64,000 nt of DNA, taken from NCBI GenBank assembly GCA_025766275.1, contig JAFKAC010000007.1:2108001-2172000 (forward strand), read 5' to 3'. Below the pieces are notes generated by a model. That model made no database searches, was not told the DNA's origin, and saw only the letters and a program-made list of their open reading frames with translations. Of this stretch, positions 21,815-33,438 are shown in pieces. Within the stretch, counting starts at the first letter, position 1; every line of letters starts with the position of its first letter. The DNA comes from Lactarius indigo (taxonomy: Eukaryota > Basidiomycota > Agaricomycetes > Russulales > Russulaceae). Position numbers and translations under genes: made by a program.

Positions 21815-23554
21815 GGTGTTAAAATGGTGCGGTATGTCAACCCACCGTAACTTTTAAAGAGCCGATTCAGTTAGTTCGCCGCCGTGGCAAGCCATAGGAT
21901 AAGGGTATGGCCATGTCACGCGAGCCGTGTTCGAGCCGCTCGTGCGCAGCAGGTGTCAAGTGCACACGAAAAGCATCTCGTATCGATGGGATTTGTATTG
22001 AGGAACGGCGTTCGATGTGGCGCGCACTTGCAGTCTGACAGCATCACCTAACATAGAAAACTGCCAGCGGTCAGGTCAGCGCAAAGTAAGGCGCAAATAT
22101 AGAAAGTATATATTGCGCAGCAGGAGCTCTATATAGATGCTGTAAGCGCGCTGCTTCCGTGTGTCCAGTTTTCCTTTGTGGTCGGGTCATGCCCGCAGGA
22201 TCCGTAAAATTGGAGAGGCGGTCTTTTTGGCAGCCGATTGCCACTGATACTCTGATACTTGTGGATAGTGGGTTGATAGGAACTTGAAGTTGATGCGTGC
22301 AAGCGCCGGGAGACCCCGGACCGGCTGGTCTAAGTTTTTGTTTTTTTGGATCCAGGCTGGTCTAGGTCTTGTTTGGAAGACCAGCATCTCACGCTTTCTT
22401 GCGCGCTTTCGCAAGCATCATCGAGATTCTTGTCACGGTCTCGAATCACTGCCCGATTTCACCTCCCCCCATCAGGTATATGGTTCAGCCATCCTAATAC
22501 CACACTATCCGGGCTATCCCTTTACCCAGACCTTCGGGTCTTCACAGTTCACACGGAGTACCTCGTGGTACTCCTTGATCACATCAGCAAGACAGACCGC
22601 ATATCCTAGTCGAAGTTGTAAGTCGAGACGAAACTGACGCAATCCTTGATGCAATCGCCGGATGAGGTGATCACCCCACCCCTACCTTTTCTTCCTACCT
22701 TTTCTTCATTGGCTCTCCTGGAATCTCAATGTGTGACGTACTGTTTGAATATATCGGTTCTCGCCACCGCACACCGCACACTAATGTCCATTTCAGGTGA
22801 TTGCCACACGGACACAAGTTTAGAAGTCGGTGATAAGACCCGCCAGCAGAAGGCAGCGAGATGCCCATCATACACGTATTCGATCACCCGCGCTCTGCTT
22901 TGACGCATTTGTACCACACCTGGACTTGGACTAGCTGAATTCGATGCAGAAAATATTGTACGGGTAGGCAGTGCAGACCTTGTAATCTTGATGATGTCGC
23001 GGTCCGCCCGTGGGTCCGCCCTCTCTAGCTTTCGCAATGGTACCCAGAGCAGAAAGCTTTATTCCCAGCATAACATTTCTCACGCCCGCGGCTATCCTGT
23101 GGAAGACGGAATAATTGAATCCATCTTGCTTTCTCAGCGGTCTGTGTAACAAGACTCCCCGCTCCCCATGCAGCGGCCGACTAGGCCAGGCGGTTGAACG
23201 TGGCCATTGACCTGTTATCAAGTACGAACGATACTCCTCTCACGAGGATACCCGCCGTGTCTATACCCGGATGTGCCGAAAGCACTCCGTCGCATTCGAC
23301 ATATGATACATCTCGTACGGAGGCGAACTCGTAATTAATCAAACTAATAATAACATTGCATGGTTTCAACAGCTATCGTTACTCACGTACTTACACGTAC
23401 TTACTAGAGGCCATATGTAGAACTTAAACTCTGACGTACCAGCCATCCACCAACGCTCATTCAAGTCGCCCTAGACAACAGTCACAACACCAATACCTAG
23501 AAGTAGGACGAGTTGGCACTCAAGTGTGATCTCCCATCAGAACATACTTAACCC
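21815..23554. other. Intergenic region between G3 and G4
   Basis: Positions 21960-22180 carry the BTB upstream block (TTGCGCAGCAGGAGC at about 22115). A stretch near 22840-22970 resembles 12610-12740 by eye (GATAAGACC/GATAGGACC, CTCTGCTTTGACG/CTCCGCTTTGACC), probably a decayed repeat. No gene is supported. Confidence 0.4.
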
Positions 23555-25467
23555 CTACAGGCTGTCCAGTTCGGTTGCGCTTGAGGTATTCACCTTATCC
23601 AGTGCTTGCGCCAACACGTCCTCCAGCTCCTTGTAGAATATCCGCCCCTCCATATGCACACGGGCACAGGCATTGCAACCTGAGTGCGTATGATTCTTAA
23701 GAGCCACCATGAACCCCTCGAGAATAGTCGAAGGTGAGAAGACTGCATGCGTAAAACCCCTTTTCAGCTCAACGACCATGCCTGTAAAAAAGCTGCGTAG
23801 CCAGCCGGTAGGAGTCGTCCGGGGGGCGCTCCATGAGGACCATTCCCGACAGCTCGCCCAAATCTGGCACCTGGAATGAACGTCGAAGAACGAGTCTAAA
23901 CATGAAACGAGGTTGTCTCTGCAACGCCTGCGATAGCGAACGAGGTTGCACAGTTCCCGTCCTTTGAGTGACCGCAATTGTTCTCCGAGGGATTCGAATG
24001 TCATCGGGTAACCCAGAGTGAGACGAGCGGCGCTCTCCATTTCTGGAATGAGCTCCATGCTGCTCGCGATGGCGTATGCACGGAAAGATTCGGCCCCAGC
24101 CGGCGCAGGAAATGTTCCACGTTTGATCTCGGCACGGATATTGGACTGAACTGATTCCATGTCGTATTTCTGGCAGGCGGCGAGTAAGGCGAACACCTCT
24201 TCGTAAGTGCTGGGAGTGGCGGGGGGAATGGGGTAGAGAAACGAGATGAGGCTGTTCAGCAGGGCAGCGTCCTCGGATAATTGGATTACAGGAAGGCCGT
24301 CTATGAGTTCGTCATCAGGCGGCTGAGGGAGAGAGAGCAGATCTTGGAAAAATGGTGATGACACCGCAAACAATGACTTGTGGACACGGAAGTTAACTTG
24401 ATCAGACGACCGAACTATAAGACTCGCATCGAGTAGGTTCAAACTCAATGGCACGAATGGATGATCTAAGTTTTCGGAGGTTTGCTCGTCCCTCACGAGA
24501 GCCAGAGTCGAATCTGCCTGTAAGTGTTCGTATTCGTCATCACGACGAAGCTAACCACACATGCTCTACTCACCTTTTCTATCGTCCCATGAACAACAGC
24601 CGTTAGGGCCTCCCAGAAAGCGCGTATGGCTTGGCTGGATATTCCCGCACATGGGCATGTAGAACGCCGAGACTCATCCTTGATGTGGCGGGCCCGTATA
24701 TTTTCGAACTCGATGATGTCAAAAAGATGAAGAGCTTCCGCTAAGGACTCGATGTAATCATCAAGCCATCGCGGGAAAAGCTGGGAAGAAAGGCGAGAAT
24801 CTGCACAGCGCAGACCTTTTACGTCATCCGGTAGACCAGAGTTTCTAAACTCAAGAAGGCTTGATTTGAGATCGGTTCGAACTCGCTCTTGGTACTTCCA
24901 CAGCTCATAAAGGTAGGCACCTGGCATGAATTCGAGCCTGTCCTCCAGACCTTCGATAGTCAACGAGAGGCGTAATGTAACACGCGCAGCTTGAAGTGCC
25001 TCTTGATGAAGTCCATGCTTTTGTGCAAGGAAATAGTCATGGAATGCTGTCTCCGGGCGAATGATTGGCGGATCCCGCCGAGAGATTGCGCCTCGTATTT
25101 GAGCCAACACTAAGTCCATTTGATACTTCTGAGCCACGGATAGGAGCTCCATGACTTTTTCCGTGGTCGAAGGAAGGACGGGAGCGACGGGGAAAATGAA
25201 GGTGAGGAGGCTGAGAATGATAGCTCCACCTTCCGGTAGTTCGACTACCGGAAGCGGTTCTTCACCGTGGGTAGTGTCGGAGGGATTTGGAGCGCTTGCA
25301 AGCAACTCCCGAAGTATTGGAGAAACATTGGCAATGTAAAGCTTAAGCACCCGAAAATTATGGGCGTCGCACGAACGAAGAACAACGTCTGAGCCAGGGA
25401 AATCGAAGTGCAGTGTTTCATCTAAGACCTCATTCGGTGCGGGGGTCCTAGGACGCACGGTTGACAT
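23555..25467 (-). CDS. Double BTB/POZ protein G4 (long class)
   Basis: Exons 25467-24574 and 24517-23555 flank a 56-nt phase-0 intron (GTGAGT donor) and give 618 residues. The ATG at 25467 is the family start; an in-frame ATG at 25494 adds nine residues. Domain 1 has a FDFPGSDVVLRSCDAHNFRV block and LPVVELPEGGAIILSLLTF. Domain 2 has DASLIVRSSDQVNFRVHKSL and LSLPQPPDDELIDGLPVIQL. A long C-terminal region absent from G1-G3 follows (CRDNLVSCLDSFFDVHSR, then a GFTHAVFSPSTILEGF helix, and a Cys/His pair in CNACARVHMEG). The frame runs on to ATELDSL. In G6-G8 a donor at the same DE|VNT point leads to a last small exon; here that acceptor has lost one base, so read-through to 23555 seems likelier. 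Confidence 0.83.
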
Positions 25468-26172
25468 GGTGTTAAAATTTGTGTGGTATGTCAACTTGTA
25501 GCTTTTGAAAGACTCAGAGTCAGATCCAGCAGTGCCTAAAGCCGTACTGGGATGAGGTACGTAACGATCAACATGTCACGAGCATGTCAACGTCCGAGCC
25601 GCTCCGAGCTCCGAGCACAACATGCACTGACACCTTGACTGGCACAGGGAATCTCTTGGAGAATCCATGCACTTACCTCGCGTCGAGAACTCGGACTGGG
25701 GAAAGGCGTGGTTGAACGGTCGACGCGCACGTCACCGGCGCAGTCACAAAGATTGGAAGTATATCATAACGCTGTACGTGTGACTATCGCACAGGAGTCC
25801 CAGGAAGGATAATAATCAAGTGTTCGTCCTGACGTGTCCGGTGTTCCTCTGTGATCGGCTGCAGTCAGAGCCCGTAAAACAACCTGAAAACATCATGTAC
25901 CAATTGAAGCCATGTACTCAAGTATGTACTACTTCATTGGATTAGATCGATTCAGATGCCCCGAGTTTTCCGTGAATGTAAATTGAATAGTAAAGCTCCA
26001 TAATACACGGATAGTAGTGGGCTAGTCACATAGAGATCCAACTTCGACGTATCTGCCTACGCTCTCGGGGTGGTTCAAGCAGTAATACATGCCGCATAAC
26101 CTCGGTCATTGCCACAGTCCCATCACACCTGTCGGACAATATCTTTAATTCCTGCGCGGCCGCTGTGAGTCC
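25468..26172. other. Intergenic region between G4 and G5
   Basis: Positions 25660-25870 contain a diverged copy of the BTB upstream block (GCACAGGAGTCCC, GGATAATAATC). No gene is visible in the remainder. Confidence 0.4.
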
Positions 26173-28150
26173 TCACTTCGCGATACCGATACCTTCACAC
26201 GAGCGGTTGAGATCAGTTGGCTTAACAACCCTTAAAAGGAAAGAAGTGTTCACCTCGTCCAGTGTCTGCGCCAACTGGCCCTTTAGTTCCCTGCAGAATG
26301 TCGTCCCTTCCCTGACGTGCACACGAAAACAGGAATCACAGTGATTATGATTCTTGAGAGCCTCTAGGTACTCCTCGAGAATAGTTGAAGGCGAGCTAAT
26401 TGCACGCGTAAAACCATTTTGAAATTCAGTGCTCTTGCTCGAAAAGAAGTCGCGCAACCAGACAGTAGGAGGATCCCGGGTGTTGATCGGCACGGGTATG
26501 AATGGTTGCCGACAGCCTGCCCACATCTGGAACCTAGAGCGGACATCGAAAAATGAGCCCAAATACGACACGAGGTTGTCTCTGCAACGTTTGCGATAGC
26601 GGATTAGGTCGCACAGTGCCCGCCCCTCGAATGACCGTAATTGTTCTCCAAGGGATTCGAATGTCATTGGGTATCCCAGGGTGAGACGTGCTGCACTCTC
26701 CATTTCTGGAATGAGCCCCATACTGCTCGCGATGGCGTATGCACGGAAGGCTTCGGCCCCCACTGGTGCTGAAAACGTTCCAAGTTTGATCCCGGCACGG
26801 ATTTTGGACTGGACTGAACCCATGTCGTATTTCTGGCAAGCAGCGAGTAAGGCGAACACCTTTTCATAAGAGCTGGGTATGACGGGGGAAATGGGGTAAA
26901 GCAACGAGATGAGGCTATTGAGCAGGAACGCGTCCTCGGACAATTGGATCACAGGAAGGCCTTTCACAAGTTCGCCATCGGGTGGCTGGGGGAGAGATAA
27001 TAGATCATTGAAAAACGGCGATGACATGGCGAGCACCGACTTGCGGACAGGAAAGCAGACTTGGTCAGACGACCGAACTATGACATTTGCATCAGGTAAG
27101 TCCAAACACAATGGCAGGGATGGAGGATCCGAGTTTTCGGAGGTTGGCTCTTCCGTCACAAGAGCCAACGTCGGGTCTGCCTGTGGGTAATCATATTCGT
27201 TATCGCGAGGGTGATCTACTAGTCATATCGGTTCTACGTACCTCTTCCATCGCTTCATTAACAACAGCAGTCAAGGCTACCCAAAAAGCATGTATCGTCT
27301 GGCTAGACATTCCTACACATGGACATGGTGTAGAGTTCTGGGGCCGCTTCCTGATGTGGTCTGCCAGAGCACTTTCAAATTCGATGAGATCGAAGCGATG
27401 GGGAGCTTGCGCTAAGGACTCGACATAATCGCCAAGCCATTGTGGGATAGAGGGGGTACTAGAGGGAGGAGTTCCACAGTTCAGGTTCACCACGATATCG
27501 GGTATACCATTCTTCCTAAACTCAAGAAGGCCGGAGGCGAGATTCTTTCTAACCTTCTCGTGATATTTCCAGAGCTCACAAAGATGGGCTCCTGGCATGA
27601 AATCGACCTCGTCTTCCAAATTCTCGAGGACCATCATTGGGCGGCGCAGGGTGCTTCGCGCGGCCCGAAGCACCTCTTGGCGAAGTTCATTCGTTTGTGC
27701 GAGATAATATACGTGGAGTGCCGTCTCTGGGAGAACGAATGGTGGATCCTGTAATGAAATGACGCCTCGGACATATGTCAGTACTGAGTCCATTTTATAC
27801 TTCTGGACCACAGCTAAAAGCTTTATGATGTCCTCCGTGGTTGAAGGAAGGATGGGAGCGACGGGGAAAACGAAAGTGAGAAGGCTGTGAAGGATCGCCC
27901 CACTTTCCGGTAGCTTGACCACAGGAAACGATTCTTGTTCTTCACCATCGAAAACTCCCGGAGTATTTGAAACGGTCCCTAGGAGCTCTCGAAGTACTGG
28001 TGAACTGTTGACGACGTAAAGCTTGGGCACGCGAAAATTATGGGAATCACACGAGCGAAGAATGATATCCGAGCCAGGGTAGTCGAAGCGGAAAGTCTCG
28101 TTTGAGACGGCATCATTAGGTGCAGGGGTTTCAGGAAGGATGGTAGACAT
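26173..28150 (-). CDS. Double BTB/POZ protein G5 (long class)
   Basis: Exons 28150-27242 and 27180-26173 flank a 61-nt phase-0 intron and give 638 residues. The start MSTILPETPAPND is the family start. Domain 1 has a FDYPGSDIILRSCDSHNFRV block, FPVVKLPESGAILHSLLTF and KYKMDSVLTYVRGVI. Domain 2 has DANVIVRSSDQVCFPVRKSV, LSLPQPPDGELVKGLPVIQL and KYDMGSVQSKIRAGI. The long C-terminal region (CRDNLVSYLGSFFDVRSRF, FTRAISSPSTILEEYLEALK, CDSCFRVHV) is complete. After DEVNT the frame continues to GIGIAK without the small last exon seen in G6-G8; the downstream flank looks deleted at that point. The gene lies 28 nt short of the pattern spacing of its neighbours but is otherwise intact. Confidence 0.82.
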
Positions 28151-28902
28151 GCTGTTTAAGTCAAGCGGCCTCAGCCTTTAGCGCTCCCACTGGCAGCCTT
28201 GAACAACGTTCCTATCAAATCATTTTGGACTTATGGTACCGGTATTTTATCTGGTTTATAAATAGTTGTGCAGTTATGTGCCACAAATGCCCATGATTCC
28301 TATCGAATTATATAAGGCGTCTATTTTGTTCGGTACTTATCGGTATTCAGCAGCAGGGGCTCCGAAAACACACGCTGCAGTGACCACACTACAGTAACTT
28401 GCTGTACTAGTTCTGGAATGATCGATTTGAGTTGCCTAGGCTCAGACTGCGGGGTTATTTATTTTTTGGGAGGTTCACCTATAGCTATCGAAAACAAAAC
28501 GTTCGACCAAACGTTCGACGCTAGGTATTTTTCGCCGGGTCCCGCCATCTTATAGGTAGACAACTGAACTCCATTTTCGATAGAACTTGTCAATCCAATA
28601 ACGGTATTGCGTAACTCCGTCACCAATCACTAAACTTACACTTGTTCTTACATGTCGTACATAACTTGAAAACTCCAACTAGGACGTAATACAGAAGCTA
28701 TCGGCCGACGTTCCTACGACGTGGTTCAATCTCTACCACAGCAGAACGACACACTGTGTAACCTTTCAACATGACTGTCATAGCTGTTCCACCACATCTG
28801 GCAATCGATATTCGTCTCCTGAAACTCTTACTTCCGACCCTTCTTGCGCGAGTTGCGCCCCGGCGGGAAGAACAATGGGCCCGTATAAGATGATACCGAC
28901 AC
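28151..28902. other. Intergenic region between G5 and G6
   Basis: Positions 28430-28900 align by eye with 30945-31395 behind G7 and, inverted, with 58340-58580 behind G8. They are 3' flanks of the long class. A short direct repeat of AAACGTTCGAC occurs at about 28496-28519. No gene is supported. Confidence 0.5.
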
Positions 28903-30881
28903 CTAGAAGTAGGATGAGTTGGGACTCAAGTACGATCTCCTGCCAGAGCATACCTAAGTCATACGAGCAGTCGAGGTCAGTTGCGCTCACAATACCCTGA
29001 TTGGAATGGTGTATTCACCTCATCTAGTTCCTGCGCCAACTCCTTCTCTAGCTCCGCGCAGAATGTCTGCCCATCCACATGCACACTAATGCAGGAATAG
29101 CAACCTGATTGCGTGTGATTCTTGAGAGCTACTTGGAACCCATCGAGAATAGTTGAAGGTAAGAAAATTGCATGCGTAAAACCCTTCGAGTCTTTCATCT
29201 CTGCACTCTTACTCGTTAAGAAGTTGAGCAGCCAGGTGTACGAGGTCCCGTGCTGACAGTTTGCCCAAATCTGGCCCCTGGAATTAACATTGAAGAATGA
29301 GTCTAAACATAAAACGAGGTTGTCTCTGCAACGTCTGCGATAGCGAACCAGGTCGCACAGCGCCTGTCCTTTGAACGATCGCAACCCATCTCCAAGAGAT
29401 TCGAATGTCATCGGGTAGCCCAAGGTGAGACGAGCTGCGCTCTCCGCTTCTTGAATGAGCCCTAGGCTGCTCGCGATGGCATATGTACGGAAAGCTTCGG
29501 CCCCAATTGGCTGTTGCCAACGTTTGATCTCGGCACGAATATAAGATTGAATTGATACCATGTCGTATTTCTGGCTGGCGGCGAGTAAGGCGAATACCTT
29601 TTCATAAGAGGCAGGTAGGTGGTGAGTGATGGGGTAAAGCAAAGAAATGAGGCTATCGAGAAGGTCAGCGTCCTCGGACAATTGGATCACAGGAAGGCCG
29701 TCAACAAGTTCGCCATCGGGTGGCTGGGGGAGAGAGAGCAGATCTTCGAAAAATGGTGATGACATGGAAAGCAATGACTTGTGGACACGGAAGTTGACTT
29801 TGTCAGAGGACCGAACTATAATATTTGCATCAGGTACTTTCAAACGGGGTAGCGCGAATGGGAAACCCGAATTTTCAGAAGCTGGCTCTTCCTTCACGAG
29901 ACTCAGAGTCGAGTCTGCCTGTGGGTGTTCATATTCGTCATCATGATGACTGAGCCTAGTCACATGTACTCTACGTACCTTCTCTATCGCACCATGAACA
30001 ACAGTCGTCAGGGAATCCCAGAAAGCGTGTATGGCCTTGCTGGATATAATCGGACATGTTGTGCAATGACCTGGACGGGGATGAATTATGTGGCGTGCCC
30101 GTGCATTTTCGAGCTCGACGAGATCGAAGAGGTGAGGAGCCTGCGCTAAGGACTCGACGTAATCACCGAGCCATTGTGGCATAGGATCAAGGATACCATT
30201 GAGAGGAGGAGCCTCAGATCCACAGCTCGCGATATTCGAGCCAAGCTTCCTAAACTCAGAGAGGCTTGAGGCAAGATCCTTTCTAACTCTCTCGTGATAC
30301 TTCCAGAGCTCAAGAAGATAGACTCCTGGCACAAAATCGATCTTGTCTTCTAGAGCTTCGATAGTCATCGAAAGGCGCAGAGTGCTTCGCGCGGCCAGAA
30401 GTGCCTCTTGGTGAAGTTCATATTTTTGTGCGAGCGAATAAACGTGGAGTGCCGTGTTTGGAAGAATGAACGGCGGGTCCTGTCGAGAGATGGCGCCCCG
30501 GATATGAGCCATAACCGAGTCCATTTGATACTTCTGGGCCACAGCTAGGAGTTCCATGATTCCCTCGGTGGTTGAAGGAAGGATGGGAACGACGGGGAAA
30601 ATGAAAGTGAGAAGGCTGTGAAGGATCACCCCGCTTTCCGATAGTTCAACCACCGGGAGCGGTTCTTGTTCTTTACCATCGGAAACTCCGGAAGTCTTTG
30701 AAATGGACCCTATAAGCTCCCGAAGTACTGGCGAACTGTTGACGAAGTAAAGTTTGGGCACGCGAAATTTATGGGAGTCGCACGAGCGAAGAATGATGTC
30801 CGAGCCAGGGTAGTCGAAGCGGAAAGTCTCGCTCGAGACGACATCGTTGGGTGCAGGGGTTTCGGGAAGGACTGTAGGCAT
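28903..30881 (-). CDS. Double BTB/POZ protein G6 (long class), stopless intron
   Basis: Exons 30881-29979, 29918-29019 and 28953-28903 give 617 residues. The first intron (29919-29978) has a normal GTACGT donor and CAG acceptor but is 60 nt, in phase 0 and without a stop, so retention also yields a complete protein. Upstream in-frame ATGs at 30914 and 30890 are possible; 30881 matches the family start. Domain 1 has a FDYPGSDIILRSCDSHKFRV block and LPVVELSESGVILHSLLTF. Domain 2 has DANIIVRSSDKVNFRVHKSL and LSLPQPPDGELVDGLPVIQL. The long tail carries CRDNLVLCLDSFFNV and CYSCISVHVDGQ. The last exon encodes VCSGRRSYLSPNSSYF; without it, translation would run from DEVNT to a stop at 28977. Confidence 0.8.
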
Positions 30882-30914
30882 GGTGACCATGATGGTTTTC
30901 AAGCCTGAAGTCAT

Positions 30915-31397
30915 GCAGCCTTGACCGTGAAGTGAACAATTGAGTTGCCTAACTAAGGCTCAGACGGCGTAGGTTATTCATTTATTGGAACAATCCCAGG
31001 ACTGGATTTTCTGGTTCCGCTACTGTATATACAGAGGCAGACGACTGAGCTTCGTTTTCGATAGGACTTATCTATCCAACAACGGTGCGTGGCTCCAACA
31101 ATAATCACAACTCGTTTACTTACTACAAACTGTACATAAAACTCCAACTCGGACGCAAGCTCGGACGTACTACAATTACATTCTACCGACGTTCCTATGA
31201 CGTGGTTCAGTCCCTACTATAGCAGGACGACGTACTGTACAGCCTTTAGTATTACTGCTATAACCGTTCTACCGCATCCGGCGAACAGTATCCGTCCCCT
31301 GAAACTCTTACATGGCCCTCCGGCGCGCCTGGCCATGCTGGTCACTACTAGTAGCGCGCAACGGGACCGGCCACGGTCCCATATAAGATACCAATAC
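30915..31397. other. Intergenic region between G6 and G7
   Basis: The sequence is homologous to 28430-28900, being the duplicated 3' flank of the long-class unit. No gene is seen. Confidence 0.5.
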
Positions 31398-33438
31398 CTA
31401 GAAGTAGGATGAGTTAGAACCCAAGTACGATCCCCCGTCAGAGCATACCTAAATCATACGAGCAGTAGAGGTCAGTCGCGCTCAAAACACCCAAAAATGG
31501 AATGGGGTATTCACCTCATCTAGTCCCTGCGAAAACTCTCTCTCCAGCTCCTTGCAGAACGTCTGCCCATCCATATGCACACGAGGGCAAGAATAGCACC
31601 CTGATTGCGTGTGATCCTTGAGAGCTACTATGAACTCCTCGATAATAGTCGACGGTGAGAAAATTGCGCGCGTAAAGCCTTGCGAGCCTTTCATCTCTGC
31701 ACTCTTGCTCGTAAAAAAGTTGATCAGCCAGGTGTACGAGGACCCTTCCCGACAGCCTGCCCAAGTCTGGCGCCTGGAAGTAGGATCGAAGAATGAGTCT
31801 AAACATGACACGACGTTGTCTCTGCAACGTCTGCGATAGCGAATCAGGTCGCACAGTGCCCGTCCTTTGAACGACCGCAAGCCATCTCCAAGTGATTCGA
31901 ATGTCATCGGGTAACCCAAGGTAAGACGAGCTGCACTCTCCGCTTCTTGAGTGAGCCCTAGGCTGCTGGCGATGGCATATGCACGGAAAGCTTCAGCCCC
32001 AACTGGCTGGCGCCAGCGTTTGATCTCGGCACGGATATAGGATTGAATTGATACCATATCGTATTTCTGGCAGGCAGCAAGTAAGGGGAACGCGTGTCCG
32101 TAAGAGCCGGGCATGTAGGGAGAGATGGGGTAAAGAAACGAGAGGAGGCTATTGAGCAGGTCAGCGTCCTCAGACAATTGGATCACAGGAAGGCCATCAG
32201 CAAGTTCGCCATCGGGTGGCTGGGGGAGAGATAGTAAATCACTGAAAAATGGTGACGACATGGAAAGCAAGGATTTGTGGACGCGGAAGTTGACTTGGTC
32301 GGACGACCGAATGATAATATTTGCATCGGGTACGTCCAAACAGGGTGGCGCCACTGGACGAAAACCCCAATTTTCGGAGGTTGGCTCTTCCTTCACGAGA
32401 CTCAGAGTCAAATCTGCCTATGGGGTGTTCATAATTATCAACACAATGACTGAGCCTCATAATACGGGCTCAACGTACCTTTTCTATCGCCTGATGAACA
32501 ACAGCCGTCAGCGCCTCCCAGAAAGTGCGTATGGCCTCGCTGGATATACACGGACATATGTTACAACGATGGGGCTGAATATGGCTTGCCCGCGCATTTT
32601 CGAATTCGATGAGATCGAAGAGGTGAGGAGCTTGCGGTATGGACTCGATGTAATCACTGAGCCATTGCGGCATAACGTTAGGGATACTAGAGGGAGGATT
32701 CCCACAGCTCTCGACATTTGAGCCAAGCTCCCTAAACTCGGGAAGACTTGACTCGAGGCCCTCCCTAACTCTCTCGTGATACTTCCAGAGCTCGCGAAGA
32801 TAGACTCCTGGCATGAAACCGATCTTGTTTTCCAAATCTTCGATGGTCATTGAAAGGCGCAGGGTGCTTCGCGCGGCCAGAAGTGCCTCTTGGTGAAGTT
32901 CATACTTTTGTGCGAGGAAGTAAATGTGGAGTGCCGTGTTTGGAAGGACAAATGGCGGGTCCTGTCGAGAGATGGCGCCCCGGATATGAGCCATAACTGA
33001 GTCCATTCGATACTTCTGGGCCACGGATAGGAGCTCCATGATTCTCTCGGTGATCGAAGGAAGAATGGGAACGACGGGGAAAATGAAAGTGAGAAGGCTG
33101 TGAAGGATCACCCCACTTTCCGGTAGTTTGACTACAGGGAGCGGTGTTTGTTCCTCGGTATTCTCCTCACCATTGGGGACATCGGGAGTGTTAGAGACGC
33201 TTTGTATGAGCTCTCGAAGTACCGTAGAACTATTGACGAGGTAAAGCTGGGGCACGCGAAAGTCGTGCGAGTCGTGCGAGCGAAGGATGATGTCTGAGCC
33301 AGGGTAGTCGAAGTGTAATGATTCGTCTGGGATCAACGAAGGCTTGGATTGAGCCTTGGATTGAACCCTGGATTGACCCCTGGATGAACGGGTTGCAGGA
33401 AGTGGCGACGGCGATGTCGCTATCGGTATCGGCGGCAT
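31398..33438 (-). CDS. Double BTB/POZ protein G7 (long class), repetitive N-terminus
   Basis: Exons 33438-32479, 32417-31515 and 31448-31398 give 637 residues; introns are 61 and 66 nt, both phase 0. The N-terminus is unlike the others: after MPPIPIATSPSPLP there are four-residue SRGQ/SRVQ/SKAQ/SKP repeats encoded by four 12-bp units. Domain 1 has a FDYPGSDIILRSHDSHDFRV block and LPVVKLPESGVILHSLLTF. Domain 2 has DANIIIRSSDQVNFRVHKSL and LPQPPDGELADGLPVIQL. The long tail carries CRDNVVSCLDSFFDPTSRR, a GFTRAIFSPSTIIEEF helix and CYSCPRVHMDGQ. The terminal exon reads VCSDGGSYLGSNSSYF; without splicing the frame stops at 31482. It is the most upstream gene of the array. Confidence 0.8.

Noticed and set aside
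22284..22637. Plus-strand 117-codon frame between G3 and G4
   Set aside because: Low-information composition, overlapped by another frame, no domain and no paralogue in the window.
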